Origin: UBA11524 sp964464815
GTDB lineage: Bacteria > Bacillota > Clostridia > Christensenellales > Aristaeellaceae
Assembly: GCA_964464815.1 (NCBI GenBank)
Contig: CAYXHF010000009.1
Location: forward strand, 1-64,000
Reading direction: 5' to 3'
Length of the DNA stretch: 64,000 nucleotides
The position numbers and the translations under genes were made by a program. Below the pieces are notes generated by a model. The model was not told the DNA's origin and did not search any database. It saw nothing but the letters and a program-made list of their open reading frames with translations. Shown here in pieces: positions 1 through 7,450 of the stretch (position 1 is its first letter; each line of letters begins with the position of its first letter).

Positions 1-50
1 TAGACACCCTGATTAAGAGTCAGGTGCTCTACCAACTGAGCTAATGGTGC
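1..50 (-). tRNA. tRNA-Lys(CTT), 3' part cut by window edge
   Basis: The 50 visible bases match base for base the 5' part of the complete tRNA-Lys at 80-152: acceptor 5' strand, D arm, anticodon arm with CTT, and variable loop. The T arm and 3' acceptor strand lie outside the window. It is the second gene of a tandem pair, 29 bases after the first, and should be read from the same promoter. Confidence 0.93.
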
Positions 51-79
51 ATATGCCCTGCAAGCAGGGCAATGAAGCG

Positions 80-152
80 TACACCATTAGGGACTCGAAC
101 CCTAGACACCCTGATTAAGAGTCAGGTGCTCTACCAACTGAGCTAATGGTGC
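80..152 (-). tRNA. tRNA-Lys (anticodon CTT)
   Basis: A full 73-base cloverleaf folds on the minus strand: 7-bp acceptor stem closed by a G1-U72 wobble, D arm with AGTTGGTA loop, 5-bp anticodon stem CCTGA/TCAGG with loop CTCTTAA (anticodon CTT, reads AAG), and T arm with TTCGAGT loop. The 3' CCA is not encoded. It is the first gene of a tandem tRNA-Lys pair. Confidence 0.96.
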
Positions 153-205
153 ACATCTGCAATGATAACGCCGCAGGAAACCGCGTGTTTTCATCAGCAG
201 ATAAT

Positions 206-233
206 ATTATAGCGCGATTCTGAAATTTGTCAA
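206..233 (-). promoter_or_regulatory. sigma-A promoter of the tRNA-Lys pair
   Basis: Reading on the minus strand, TTGACA (233-228) and TATAAT (211-206) are separated by 16 bases, a near-consensus housekeeping promoter about 50 bases upstream of the first tRNA-Lys. Confidence 0.85.
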
Positions 234-304
234 GCCCTAATTTGCGTTTTTTTCATGGATTTCCGCAACTTTTTTCTGCCAGCGCGGATTTTCCCACAAA
301 ATCC

Positions 305-1558
305 TCACTCAGGACGCAGCTGCACGCGTTCCATACGCAGGTTTTCCACCGCATCCGCATGTGTCTGCGCATCCTTTGTCTTTAGCGTCAGGTCGGTAAA
401 CGTGAAATCCCGCAAGGTGTACTGCGCTTCGTCCCGCACCACGTTGAAGAAGCATTCGCACGTGCCGGTGCAATTGCGCATCGTCACATGCTCGGCGCAG
501 GACAGCGGCATATCCTGTCTCCCCTTCAGGTCAAAGAACTGCGTCCAGCGATAGCAGTTCAGGAAGTTCACGACCCTGCCCTTCACATCCTCCACCAGGA
601 TATGTTCGTAATGCTGTGGTGTGTCCGGACGCAGCTTGAGCCAGAGCAGGTTGTAGCCCGAATCCACTTGAATCCGACGCACAATCACATTGCGGTTGTG
701 AATGGATTCCGACCCGCAGGTCAGGCAGCCGTGGCAGAAGCCGTAGTGGCAATCCTCGATGAGGATGCGCTCGTTCATACCGTTCTCTTCCAGCGTGTCA
801 GCCCATGGGCCTTTGCCTCCCTTGAGTGCCACGGCATCGTCATTGACCTCCATGTAGCAATCCTTCACCAGCACATCGTGGCACACGTCAATGTCAATGG
901 CATCCGTGCTGGGCGCGCGAACGGGTTCTTTGGGCGAATAGATGGTGCAGCCCACATACTTCACATGGTGGCATTTGTACAGGTGCGTCGTCCAGAAATG
1001 TGCATTTTGCAGGCGCAGATTACCCAGCAGCACGTTGCTGCAATTGGAGAGGTACACCAGTCGCGGTCGCTGCTCATCCTTGTTGGTGCATTCAGGGTTC
1101 CACTGGCGGCGCAGCCAGAACGACTTCCATGCTTTCAGGCCATTGCCGTCAATCGTTCCCGGTCCGAGCATGGTGAAGCCGTCCACGCCATCTGCGTTAA
1201 TCAGTGCCGAGAAATACGGGCATGTTTCTCCTTCGATGCGCGTCATGCACAGGTCGTAGTCGGTAATGTCGCTGCTGCCCTTAAGCACGCCACCAGCGGC
1301 CACATACAGATGCACGCCCTGCTTGAAATACACAGCGCCAATCATGTATGTTCCTGCGGGCACGACAATCACGCCGCCACCGCTTGCATGCACCTGATCA
1401 ATCAGCGCCTGAAACGCCTTGGTGTAAATGCGGCCATCGTCGAAAATCCCGTAGTCCGTCACCACATACTGCTTTCCCAGACTTTCCAGCTGCGGAATAT
1501 CCGTTTCATAGAACCATGCGTCAATAGGTGTCCCGTCGGGAAAGAATTCGCTTTTCAT
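305..1558 (-). CDS. GH28 polygalacturonase-like glycoside hydrolase
   Basis: A 417-residue right-handed beta-helix glycosidase of family GH28, which hydrolyses alpha-1,4 linkages between galacturonic acid units (or galacturonic acid-rhamnose) in pectin. The four family blocks are visible: STDAIDID (about 217), NDDAVALKGG (about 239), CHGCLTCGSE (about 275) and an LWLKLRPD block in place of RIK. The catalytic Asp set is therefore kept, but the first block is STDA rather than NTDG, so substrate preference is uncertain. There is no signal peptide, so a cytoplasmic enzyme acting on imported oligomers is likely. The start was chosen for AGGAGG just upstream; a longer frame would run into the preceding flavoprotein gene, 28 bases away and probably co-transcribed. 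Confidence 0.88.
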   Translation of the reverse strand: MKSEFFPDGTPIDAWFYETDIPQLESLGKQYVVTDYGIFDDGRIYTKAFQALIDQVHASGGGVIVVPAGTYMIGAVYFKQGVHLYVAAGGVLKGSSDITDYDLCMTRIEGETCPYFSALINADGVDGFTMLGPGTIDGNGLKAWKSFWLRRQWNPECTNKDEQRPRLVYLSNCSNVLLGNLRLQNAHFWTTHLYKCHHVKYVGCTIYSPKEPVRAPSTDAIDIDVCHDVLVKDCYMEVNDDAVALKGGKGPWADTLEENGMNERILIEDCHYGFCHGCLTCGSESIHNRNVIVRRIQVDSGYNLLWLKLRPDTPQHYEHILVEDVKGRVVNFLNCYRWTQFFDLKGRQDMPLSCAEHVTMRNCTGTCECFFNVVRDEAQYTLRDFTFTDLTLKTKDAQTHADAVENLRMERVQLRPE

Positions 1559-1586
1559 CGCCCTGCCTCCTGCCCGGTATCCTTTG

Positions 1587-2813
1587 TCATTCCTCCGTCC
1601 ACGGCGCTTCCCGACCATTGAGACCCGCCAGAATGCCACTGCCAAAGGCAAACATCAGGTTGTAGCCGCCACAATCGCCGTCCACATCCAGCACCTCACC
1701 TGCCGCGTGAATGCCCGGCTGCGTGCGCAGCTGCATCGTGTCCGCATCAAAGGCCGCCACCGACGCACCGCCGGAGGCCACCTGTGCATTGTCAAAGCCC
1801 TTCACGCCCTGAATCGTCAGCGGCCATTCCTGCACCGTTTTGGTCAGGCTGTCCACCATCGCCGCGCTCATTTGCCCGCAGAGGGCTTCGCGCGCCGTGT
1901 CCCAGCCCGCCTGACGCATCAGCGCCACCGACAGCCGCGGCACGCACAAGCCCGTCAGCAGCGACGAGAGTGGCCTTTGCGCCCATGCACGGCGACGGCG
2001 ATGCATCTCCCGCCGGAAGGCCGCCGCATCCGCAAAGCCCATACCCTGCATCAGCGATATGCGCAGCTGACAGCCCGGCTTGGCATAGCGCGCGCACTGC
2101 ATCACGCAAACGCCACTGACGCCATATTCCGCAAAGAGCAGCTCGCCCTCTTCCTCATGCAGTACGCTTTTGCCATCCACAACGGCCACCTGCGCCTTCA
2201 CGCGAATACCGCTCAAGCCACGCAGGGACGTGGTGTCCGTCATCATCTGCGTCAGCGCCGGTGCATACGGCACGGATGCGCACCCAAGGGACGTCAGGAG
2301 CGCCAGTGCGCTGCCGTCACTGCCCAGCTTCGGCTGTGCCTTCGCGCCGCCGCAGATGATGACGCGCTCCGCCGTGAAGCGCTTCTGTCCTGCCGTGACC
2401 GTCCAGCCGTGCTTGCCCTTTTCGATGTGCGTCACCGCCGTGTCCGTCTCCACACGCACCGCCAGCGCATCCAGTGCCAGGCGCAACGCATCCAGCACGC
2501 TGGACGCCTGTGCGCTGACCGGATAGACGCGCCCGCCATCCTCCTGACGAAGCCGCAGGCCCAAATGCTGCCAGAAGGCCGTTTGTTCCTTGACACCGCA
2601 GCGATCCAGCACCTGTCCGGCAAACGCCGCACCACCGGGATAGCGCCGCTGTCCCACGTTCATCAAATTACAGCGGCCATTGCCCGTGGCCAGAATCTTT
2701 TTGCCCACGCGATCCATTCGTTCCAGCACCGTCACCTGATCGCCGCATTCTGCCGCCGCGATGGCCGCCGCAAGACCTGCTGCGCCGCCGCCAATGACCA
2801 AAACGCTTCCCAT
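1587..2813 (-). CDS. NAD(P)/FAD-dependent oxidoreductase, BaiN/HI0933 (YtfP) family
   Basis: A 408-residue flavoprotein. The N-terminus is a dinucleotide-binding Rossmann motif, VLVIGGGAAGLAAA, followed by the family hallmark KKILATGNGRCNL. The C-terminus has the second FAD-contact segment (GEVLDVDGDCGGYNLMFAFGSG). Members include BaiN, a bile-acid 7-dehydroxylation reductase, and B. subtilis YtfP, but most have no proven substrate, so a bile-acid role is not claimed. The ATG at 2813 was chosen because the conserved Rossmann strand starts two residues later and AGGAGG lies upstream; ATG 2849 would add 12 residues. It is divergent from tspO and upstream of the GH28 gene. Confidence 0.85.
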   Translation of the reverse strand: MGSVLVIGGGAAGLAAAIAAAECGDQVTVLERMDRVGKKILATGNGRCNLMNVGQRRYPGGAAFAGQVLDRCGVKEQTAFWQHLGLRLRQEDGGRVYPVSAQASSVLDALRLALDALAVRVETDTAVTHIEKGKHGWTVTAGQKRFTAERVIICGGAKAQPKLGSDGSALALLTSLGCASVPYAPALTQMMTDTTSLRGLSGIRVKAQVAVVDGKSVLHEEEGELLFAEYGVSGVCVMQCARYAKPGCQLRISLMQGMGFADAAAFRREMHRRRRAWAQRPLSSLLTGLCVPRLSVALMRQAGWDTAREALCGQMSAAMVDSLTKTVQEWPLTIQGVKGFDNAQVASGGASVAAFDADTMQLRTQPGIHAAGEVLDVDGDCGGYNLMFAFGSGILAGLNGREAPWTEE

Positions 2814-2893
2814 TTTCTGTTGCTCCTCCTGTTTCTGCCTGTATGCCATGCCCCGTTTTTGCGTATCCTTTTGCATCATGGAGGTGATGCCAT

Positions 2894-3382
2894 ATGACGC
2901 AGCAAGCTGCGAAATCAGTCCCCGGTTATCCGTCCCTTGTCCTGCTGGAGGCCGTCACGCTTGGCGCAGGCGGTCTGGTCAGATTCCTGACACGCGATGG
3001 CGCATCGTTTTTCGCGTCGCTGTCAAAGCCCGCTTTTGCGCCACCCGGATGGCTCTTTCCCATCGCGTGGAGCGTGCTGTATGCCCTGATGGCCTTCAGC
3101 ATGTGGCTCGTTTTGCGCCAGATGCGGCCGGAGCGCTTTTTGCTGCTGGGGCTGTATGTGGTGCAGCTCGCGGTGAACCTGACCTGGCCGTTTCTGTTCT
3201 TCCAGCTTCAGGCGCTCGGGCTTTCGTTCTTCTGGCTTGTCCTGCTGTGCAGCCTTGTTCTGCTCATGACCGGCAAATTCTTTGTCCAGCGTCCCCTGGC
3301 AGGCGTTTTGCTCCTGCCCTACTGCGGCTGGGTTTTATTTGCCGGCGTGCTGAATTTCTTTCTGGCCCGCATGAATCCCTGA
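2894..3382 (+). CDS. TspO/MBR family tryptophan-rich sensory protein
   Basis: A 162-residue integral membrane protein with five predicted helices. The family signatures are all present: KPAFAPPGWLFPIAW (W-x-F-x-P-x-W loop), NLTWPFLFF in helix 3, and LLPYCGWVLFAGVLNF near the end (P-Y-x-x-W-x-x-x-A-x-x-L-N). TspO proteins bind tetrapyrroles and other hydrophobic ligands; their bacterial role is mostly stress-related and not settled. The ATG is preceded by a near-perfect GGAGGTGAT site. Its last 48 bases overlap the 3' end of the convergent methyltransferase gene, so there is no room for an intergenic terminator. Confidence 0.9.
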   Translation: MTQQAAKSVPGYPSLVLLEAVTLGAGGLVRFLTRDGASFFASLSKPAFAPPGWLFPIAWSVLYALMAFSMWLVLRQMRPERFLLLGLYVVQLAVNLTWPFLFFQLQALGLSFFWLVLLCSLVLLMTGKFFVQRPLAGVLLLPYCGWVLFAGVLNFFLARMNP

Positions 3383-4114
3383 GGGCGTTTCCATGGCGTA
3401 GATTTTCTGTAGCTGCGCCGTCATGTCCCCATTGGGTTCGTAGATAATCAGCGGCGGTTCTGGGTGCAGCATTGGTTTGGCGTCCTTGAGCGCCTCAATC
3501 AGCACCAGATTCGCCGCTTTTTCCCGATTGGGATAAATCAGCTGAAAGCGCTTGGGCGCAAGCCCTGCCTTCTCCAGCATTTTCATGGCCTCCAGCATCC
3601 GCGCCGCCGGATAAATCATGGCAAAGCGCCCTTTTCCGCGCAGCAGCCGGTACGCCATTGTGAACCATGCCGCCAGACCTTCCTTGCTCTGGTGCCGCGC
3701 CAGGGACAGCGTTTCCGCCGGGTTTTGCAGCGTCGTTCCCGGCTGGCCGTAGGGCGGATTGCACACAATCACGTCCAGGCTACCCGGCATGACCACGCTG
3801 TCCGCCTTTTCCACCGGCAGGGCGTGAACACGAATGCGCTCCGTCAGGTCGTTGAGCAGCACACTGCGCCGCGCCATATCGGCCATATCTTCCTGCAATT
3901 CAAAGGCATCCACCTGCGCCACACGCCCTGTTCCGGCCAGCAGCAGCGGCAGGATGCCCGTGCCTGTGCCAAAGTCGGCGCAGCGCTCCCGCCCTTGGGC
4001 GCGAACGAACGCGGAAAGCAAAATCGCATCCATGCCAAAGCGAAAGCCCTGCTCCTTTTGCAGGATGTGCAGCTTCGCCTGCTGCAATTCATCCATGCGT
4101 TCGCCCGCTTGCAT
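3335..4114 (-). CDS. tRNA1(Val) (adenine-37 N6)-methyltransferase, TrmN6/YfiC family
   Basis: A 259-residue SAM-dependent methyltransferase. Visible motifs are ADFGTGTGILPLLLA (motif I, SAM binding) and NPPYG (motif IV, N6-adenine catalysis), and the N-terminal stretch RMDELQQAKLHILQKEQGF matches the usual start of this family. The frame could be extended to a TTG at 4156, but the ATG at 4114 overlaps the stop of the upstream SpoIID gene as TGATG, a typical translational-coupling junction, and matches family length. The 3' end overlaps tspO. It probably modifies A37 next to the anticodon; the exact tRNA target in Clostridia is inferred from the family. Confidence 0.88.
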   Translation of the reverse strand: MQAGERMDELQQAKLHILQKEQGFRFGMDAILLSAFVRAQGRERCADFGTGTGILPLLLAGTGRVAQVDAFELQEDMADMARRSVLLNDLTERIRVHALPVEKADSVVMPGSLDVIVCNPPYGQPGTTLQNPAETLSLARHQSKEGLAAWFTMAYRLLRGKGRFAMIYPAARMLEAMKMLEKAGLAPKRFQLIYPNREKAANLVLIEALKDAKPMLHPEPPLIIYEPNGDMTAQLQKIYAMETPSGIHAGQKEIQHAGK

Positions 4115-7100
4115 CAATTCTGCGGCGCGCTGAGCGTCAAATGCTCTGTCAGACAATAGCCGTCCTTCCCTTCATACCGTACATGGCACCAAATCGTGCC
4201 TTTTTGCAGCACCTCCACCGTCATGCCAACTGGCACTTCGGCGATTTCCGGCGCTTCCAGCGTACACCATTTGCGCAGAACCTCCTTCTGCGCGTCGTTT
4301 TCACGTATGACGCCACGCCAGCCCGGTGCATCCGTCAGCGTCACATCCAGAATCGGCGTATCATCCATCACCGCCGGGCCGGGCGCACGGTCGCTCAGAT
4401 ACTGCGCCGCGCAGTAGCCCTCTTGCCCATTGTAGCGTACATGCGCCCAATCGCCCGTTTGTCCAAGCACCGTCACCAGTGCGCCACGCGGCAGCCATAT
4501 CACAATGGCCGCGCCGCTATCTGCCTTCTGGCGCAGGGCCAGCGAATCGGATTGTGTCGCCACGTATTTTTGCCCCTTGGCCGCGTCTGGCTGGTCGCAG
4601 GAAAGTGCATCAGATGCCACATATCCTGCCTGCTGGCCAAGCAGGATGCGGCACCAGCCATTTTGCTGTCCCTGCACCAGCACCTCCGTGCCGTGCCGGG
4701 CGTAGGCCGCCACCTCACCATCCGCAGACGGCTGCAAGTAGATGGGCGTGTTGTCAAACGTCACCCATGCCGTGTATGCACCTGTGGACAGGGTATCATC
4801 CACTTCCTCCGGCCCCTGAACGGGAATCGGCGTCGGTGTGGCAGTTGGCGTGGGTGTTGGCGTTGCCGTGGGTGTTGGCGTTGCCGTGGCTGTCGGCGTT
4901 GCCGTGGCTGTTGGCGTTGCCGTGGGTGTCGGCGTGGGCGTCGGCGTGACTGTCGGCACATCAAAGGACAGGTATTTCGTCATGACATAGCCTGTCAGCG
5001 TTCCCCAGCGCACCGCGCACCATTCGTCGCCGCGCGATGTCACCACAATGACTGTTCCGCGCGGAATTTCCGCAAGCACCGCATGCTCCGTGCCCGGGCC
5101 TTGGCGCAGATTCAGCGTGGATGCGGTCGAATTCACGATTGCCTCCTGCGCACCGCTGGGCGTCGGCTGCGGCGTCATTTCCACACCTAGCGACTGGAAG
5201 TCCAGACAGCTGGTCAATACATAGCCGCTTTGACCCGCAACCGCCACGCGACTCCACGTGCCGTCATTGCTTTCCACCGCCACCTGTACGCCCTGCGGCA
5301 GCGTCAAAATGCTCACCGCATTGGTCGAGGCCGTGGCACGCAGCAGCGTTTCCTCGCACACCATGGCGCTGCGCCCGGTCTGGCTCGTTTGACCCGGATA
5401 TGCGCCGTAGATGGTCAGGTATTCTATCGCGCAGTAGCCCGTTTTCGTGCCATACTGCACGCTGGCCCAACCGTTCGTCTGTTCAAACACGCACAGCAGC
5501 GCACCGCCCGGAATGGTCGATAGCACCGCCGCATCATAGCTTGCACCATCGCGCAGGTTGAGGGAGTTCGTCCCTGTCACCTTCGCCCAGCCCGCAAGCG
5601 GCGTGGGTGCTTCGTTGCTTTCCGTGGGCGGCGTACCGCTGAAGGTCAGGTGTGCCGTCTCCACATAGCCGACAATTCTGCCCACTCGAATCAGCGTCCA
5701 CGCATCGCCCTTCGCCAGCACCGTCACGGATGCACCCGCAGGCAGTGTCGTCAGCAGCGCGGCCTCCCTGGACGCACTCAGGTACACACCCAGCACGTCC
5801 TCCATGCTGACCAGCGTCACCATGGCCTGATTCTGCACCGCCGGAGAGATTTCCGCTGGCACCTCGGTTGCCGTCACCGTCTCCTCGCCCACGGGTGCAA
5901 GAATCGTGTGCGTGAAGGTATATTGCAAGCGCACGCAGTCCTCATAGTAGAAGCCGAGAATCTGGTCATACGTATAGCCGGTATTGGCCATCTGCTGTGC
6001 GCCGCGCTGGCTCATGCCAATGCCGTGACCATAGCGGCCGACCGTCACCTGATAGTTTTCGCCATTTTGCCGCACAGACCACAATTCGTTCTTCGTGCTG
6101 TTGATGGAGAGGTTAAGGGCGCTTTCCAGCTCCGAGAAAATGTCAAACGTCACCGTCACGCGCCGCTCCACGTCCTGCGACAACACCTGCAAGGTGAAGT
6201 CCATCTTCGTGTACAGGCGACTGGGCGACATGTACTTGGGCGTGTGTGGCACGAGCGCCTCAATGCGCAGAATCTGCGCCGTGTCGTCATTCAGCTGCGA
6301 TTGCACCCGCGTCAGCAGCATCGTCTTGAGCGTCTGATTTTGCGACGCATGCGCGAAATCCGCATACACGGTCAACTTGCGCGTGCTGCTGTAGGGATTG
6401 AGCAGGTCAAACGGATCGTCCTTGACCGTCAGATAGTCCACACCGGACGAGCCCCATGCATTTTTCGCTGATTCCGTCTGGCCGCCGTTGGAGGCCGTGT
6501 AGTATGTGCCGGTCAGGCGACCATCGTTCGTGGCGACAATGCCGCGCGTCTCGTCCACCGCCTGTGCGGCACGGTCGCGCGTTTCCGGGCTGCCGTTGTA
6601 GACCTGATCTGCGGTTGTGTCCACCACGTCATAGTGCTTGGCGGCGTTATTGTTCATCGCCCGCAGGGTGTAGGTACGCGCCGCCACAGCCTGCGCCTTG
6701 AGCGCCTCCAATGCCGAGGACGACCCCATTTCATACGGCACAACACCGTAGAGATAATATTCCAGATACACATGCACAATCACATACAGCTTGTACGACC
6801 CGTTTTCGTACTGGGTGAGCAGCTGCAAATCGCCCGGATAGATATTGTTCGGGCGGCGCGACTGCGCAATGCGCACACCGCTGACGCCGCTTGTCTGGCG
6901 GCGACGGAAGACCATTTCCCGCCCCATATCCATGGCTGTGCCGTTATGCGTCAGCGTCAGATGACCCGTTGATGCAGAGAAGGACACCGTCACGCTCTGA
7001 CCATCCGTCAGGGACAGGCTGCTTGCGCCGCTCACCGACAGATTGCCCGCAGCTGTCACCTTCAGGGTCGAGGGCTGCCCCAATGACTGCAAGCGCACGC

Positions 7101-7245
7101 GCACCATGCCATTTCGCACCTCGCTTGCCCTTTCCAGCGGCGCACTGCGTACCATCATGGGCAGGCTCTCCTCACCCTGTGCCGTCATGGGCAGCAAGGA
7201 AAGCATCAAAATAAGCAGCAGGCAAAGCGCCCTGCGGATTTTCAT
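4114..7245 (-). CDS. secreted SpoIID/LytB-domain protein with seven SH3b-like units
   Basis: A 1043-residue exported protein. Residues 1-24 are a signal peptide. Residues 145-440 form a SpoIID/LytB domain (lytic-transglycosylase-like peptidoglycan hydrolase) with VVPYEMGSS, the likely catalytic Glu172, and the C-terminal block RYGHGIGMSQRGAQ. About seven SH3b-like units follow, at roughly 475-535, 552-614, 625-685, 700-761, 822-883, 890-951 and 974-1038, many ending in a GYC or GYV motif. Such modules bind cell wall. A Thr/Pro linker (764-808) separates units 4 and 5. The protein is much longer than sporulation SpoIID (about 340 residues; a separate copy is at 14625), so a vegetative wall-remodelling role is likelier. 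The start has AGGAGG at good spacing. The stop is fused to the next start as TGATG. Confidence 0.88.
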   Translation of the reverse strand: MKIRRALCLLLILMLSLLPMTAQGEESLPMMVRSAPLERASEVRNGMVRVRLQSLGQPSTLKVTAAGNLSVSGASSLSLTDGQSVTVSFSASTGHLTLTHNGTAMDMGREMVFRRRQTSGVSGVRIAQSRRPNNIYPGDLQLLTQYENGSYKLYVIVHVYLEYYLYGVVPYEMGSSSALEALKAQAVAARTYTLRAMNNNAAKHYDVVDTTADQVYNGSPETRDRAAQAVDETRGIVATNDGRLTGTYYTASNGGQTESAKNAWGSSGVDYLTVKDDPFDLLNPYSSTRKLTVYADFAHASQNQTLKTMLLTRVQSQLNDDTAQILRIEALVPHTPKYMSPSRLYTKMDFTLQVLSQDVERRVTVTFDIFSELESALNLSINSTKNELWSVRQNGENYQVTVGRYGHGIGMSQRGAQQMANTGYTYDQILGFYYEDCVRLQYTFTHTILAPVGEETVTATEVPAEISPAVQNQAMVTLVSMEDVLGVYLSASREAALLTTLPAGASVTVLAKGDAWTLIRVGRIVGYVETAHLTFSGTPPTESNEAPTPLAGWAKVTGTNSLNLRDGASYDAAVLSTIPGGALLCVFEQTNGWASVQYGTKTGYCAIEYLTIYGAYPGQTSQTGRSAMVCEETLLRATASTNAVSILTLPQGVQVAVESNDGTWSRVAVAGQSGYVLTSCLDFQSLGVEMTPQPTPSGAQEAIVNSTASTLNLRQGPGTEHAVLAEIPRGTVIVVTSRGDEWCAVRWGTLTGYVMTKYLSFDVPTVTPTPTPTPTATPTATATPTATATPTPTATPTPTPTATPTPIPVQGPEEVDDTLSTGAYTAWVTFDNTPIYLQPSADGEVAAYARHGTEVLVQGQQNGWCRILLGQQAGYVASDALSCDQPDAAKGQKYVATQSDSLALRQKADSGAAIVIWLPRGALVTVLGQTGDWAHVRYNGQEGYCAAQYLSDRAPGPAVMDDTPILDVTLTDAPGWRGVIRENDAQKEVLRKWCTLEAPEIAEVPVGMTVEVLQKGTIWCHVRYEGKDGYCLTEHLTLSAPQN
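4822..4956. repeat. Thr-Pro/Thr-Ala linker repeat tract in the SpoIID-SH3b gene
   Basis: A degenerate 6-12 bp tandem repeat (GTGGGTGTTGGC and variants on the plus strand) encodes about 45 residues of TPTPTATP-type linker between SH3b units 4 and 5. Such tracts can change length by slippage. Confidence 0.85.
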
Positions 7246-7323
7246 GGAAAAACCTCCTCATTTGCCGAGGCTGCGCTTGTCCATGGTCGCCAGCGCGGCA
7301 CGCACCCTCGTGGTTTCCCCTTC

Positions 7324-7352
7324 ATTGTAGCATAAAGCATAGGGCGTGTCAC
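7324..7352 (-). promoter_or_regulatory. promoter of the SpoIID-SH3b/trmN6 operon
   Basis: On the minus strand, GTGACA (7352-7347), a 17-base spacer and TACAAT (7329-7324) give a plausible sigma-A promoter about 75 bases before the start codon. Confidence 0.6.
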
Positions 7353-7394
7353 GCAAATTGTAACAAACCATCACTGGAAAATCCCGGCGTTGCG

Positions 7395-7438
7395 CAAAAA
7401 CAGGCGTTCCGGCCCGCTTGTGTGGTCAGAACGCCTGT
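7395..7438 (-). terminator. rho-independent terminator of the glycogen operon
   Basis: On the minus strand a perfect 10-bp stem (ACAGGCGTTC/GAACGCCTGT) with a 19-base loop is followed by TTTTTG, 13 bases past the glgA stop. Confidence 0.85.
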
Positions 7439-7450
7439 CTGTGTCATTGC

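Noticed and set aside
286..304. GGATTTT/AAAATCC hairpin after the first GH28 gene as a terminator
   Set aside because: The stem is short and AT-rich, abuts the stop codon and has no T-run directly after it.
1587..2813. Bile-acid 7-dehydroxylation gene baiN
   Set aside because: Family membership alone is not evidence of that role; no other bai gene is present and the neighbours concern pectin and tRNA.
4822..4956. Short tandem repeats considered as a CRISPR array
   Set aside because: The repeat unit is 6-12 bp, coding, and has no spacers; it encodes a Thr/Pro linker.
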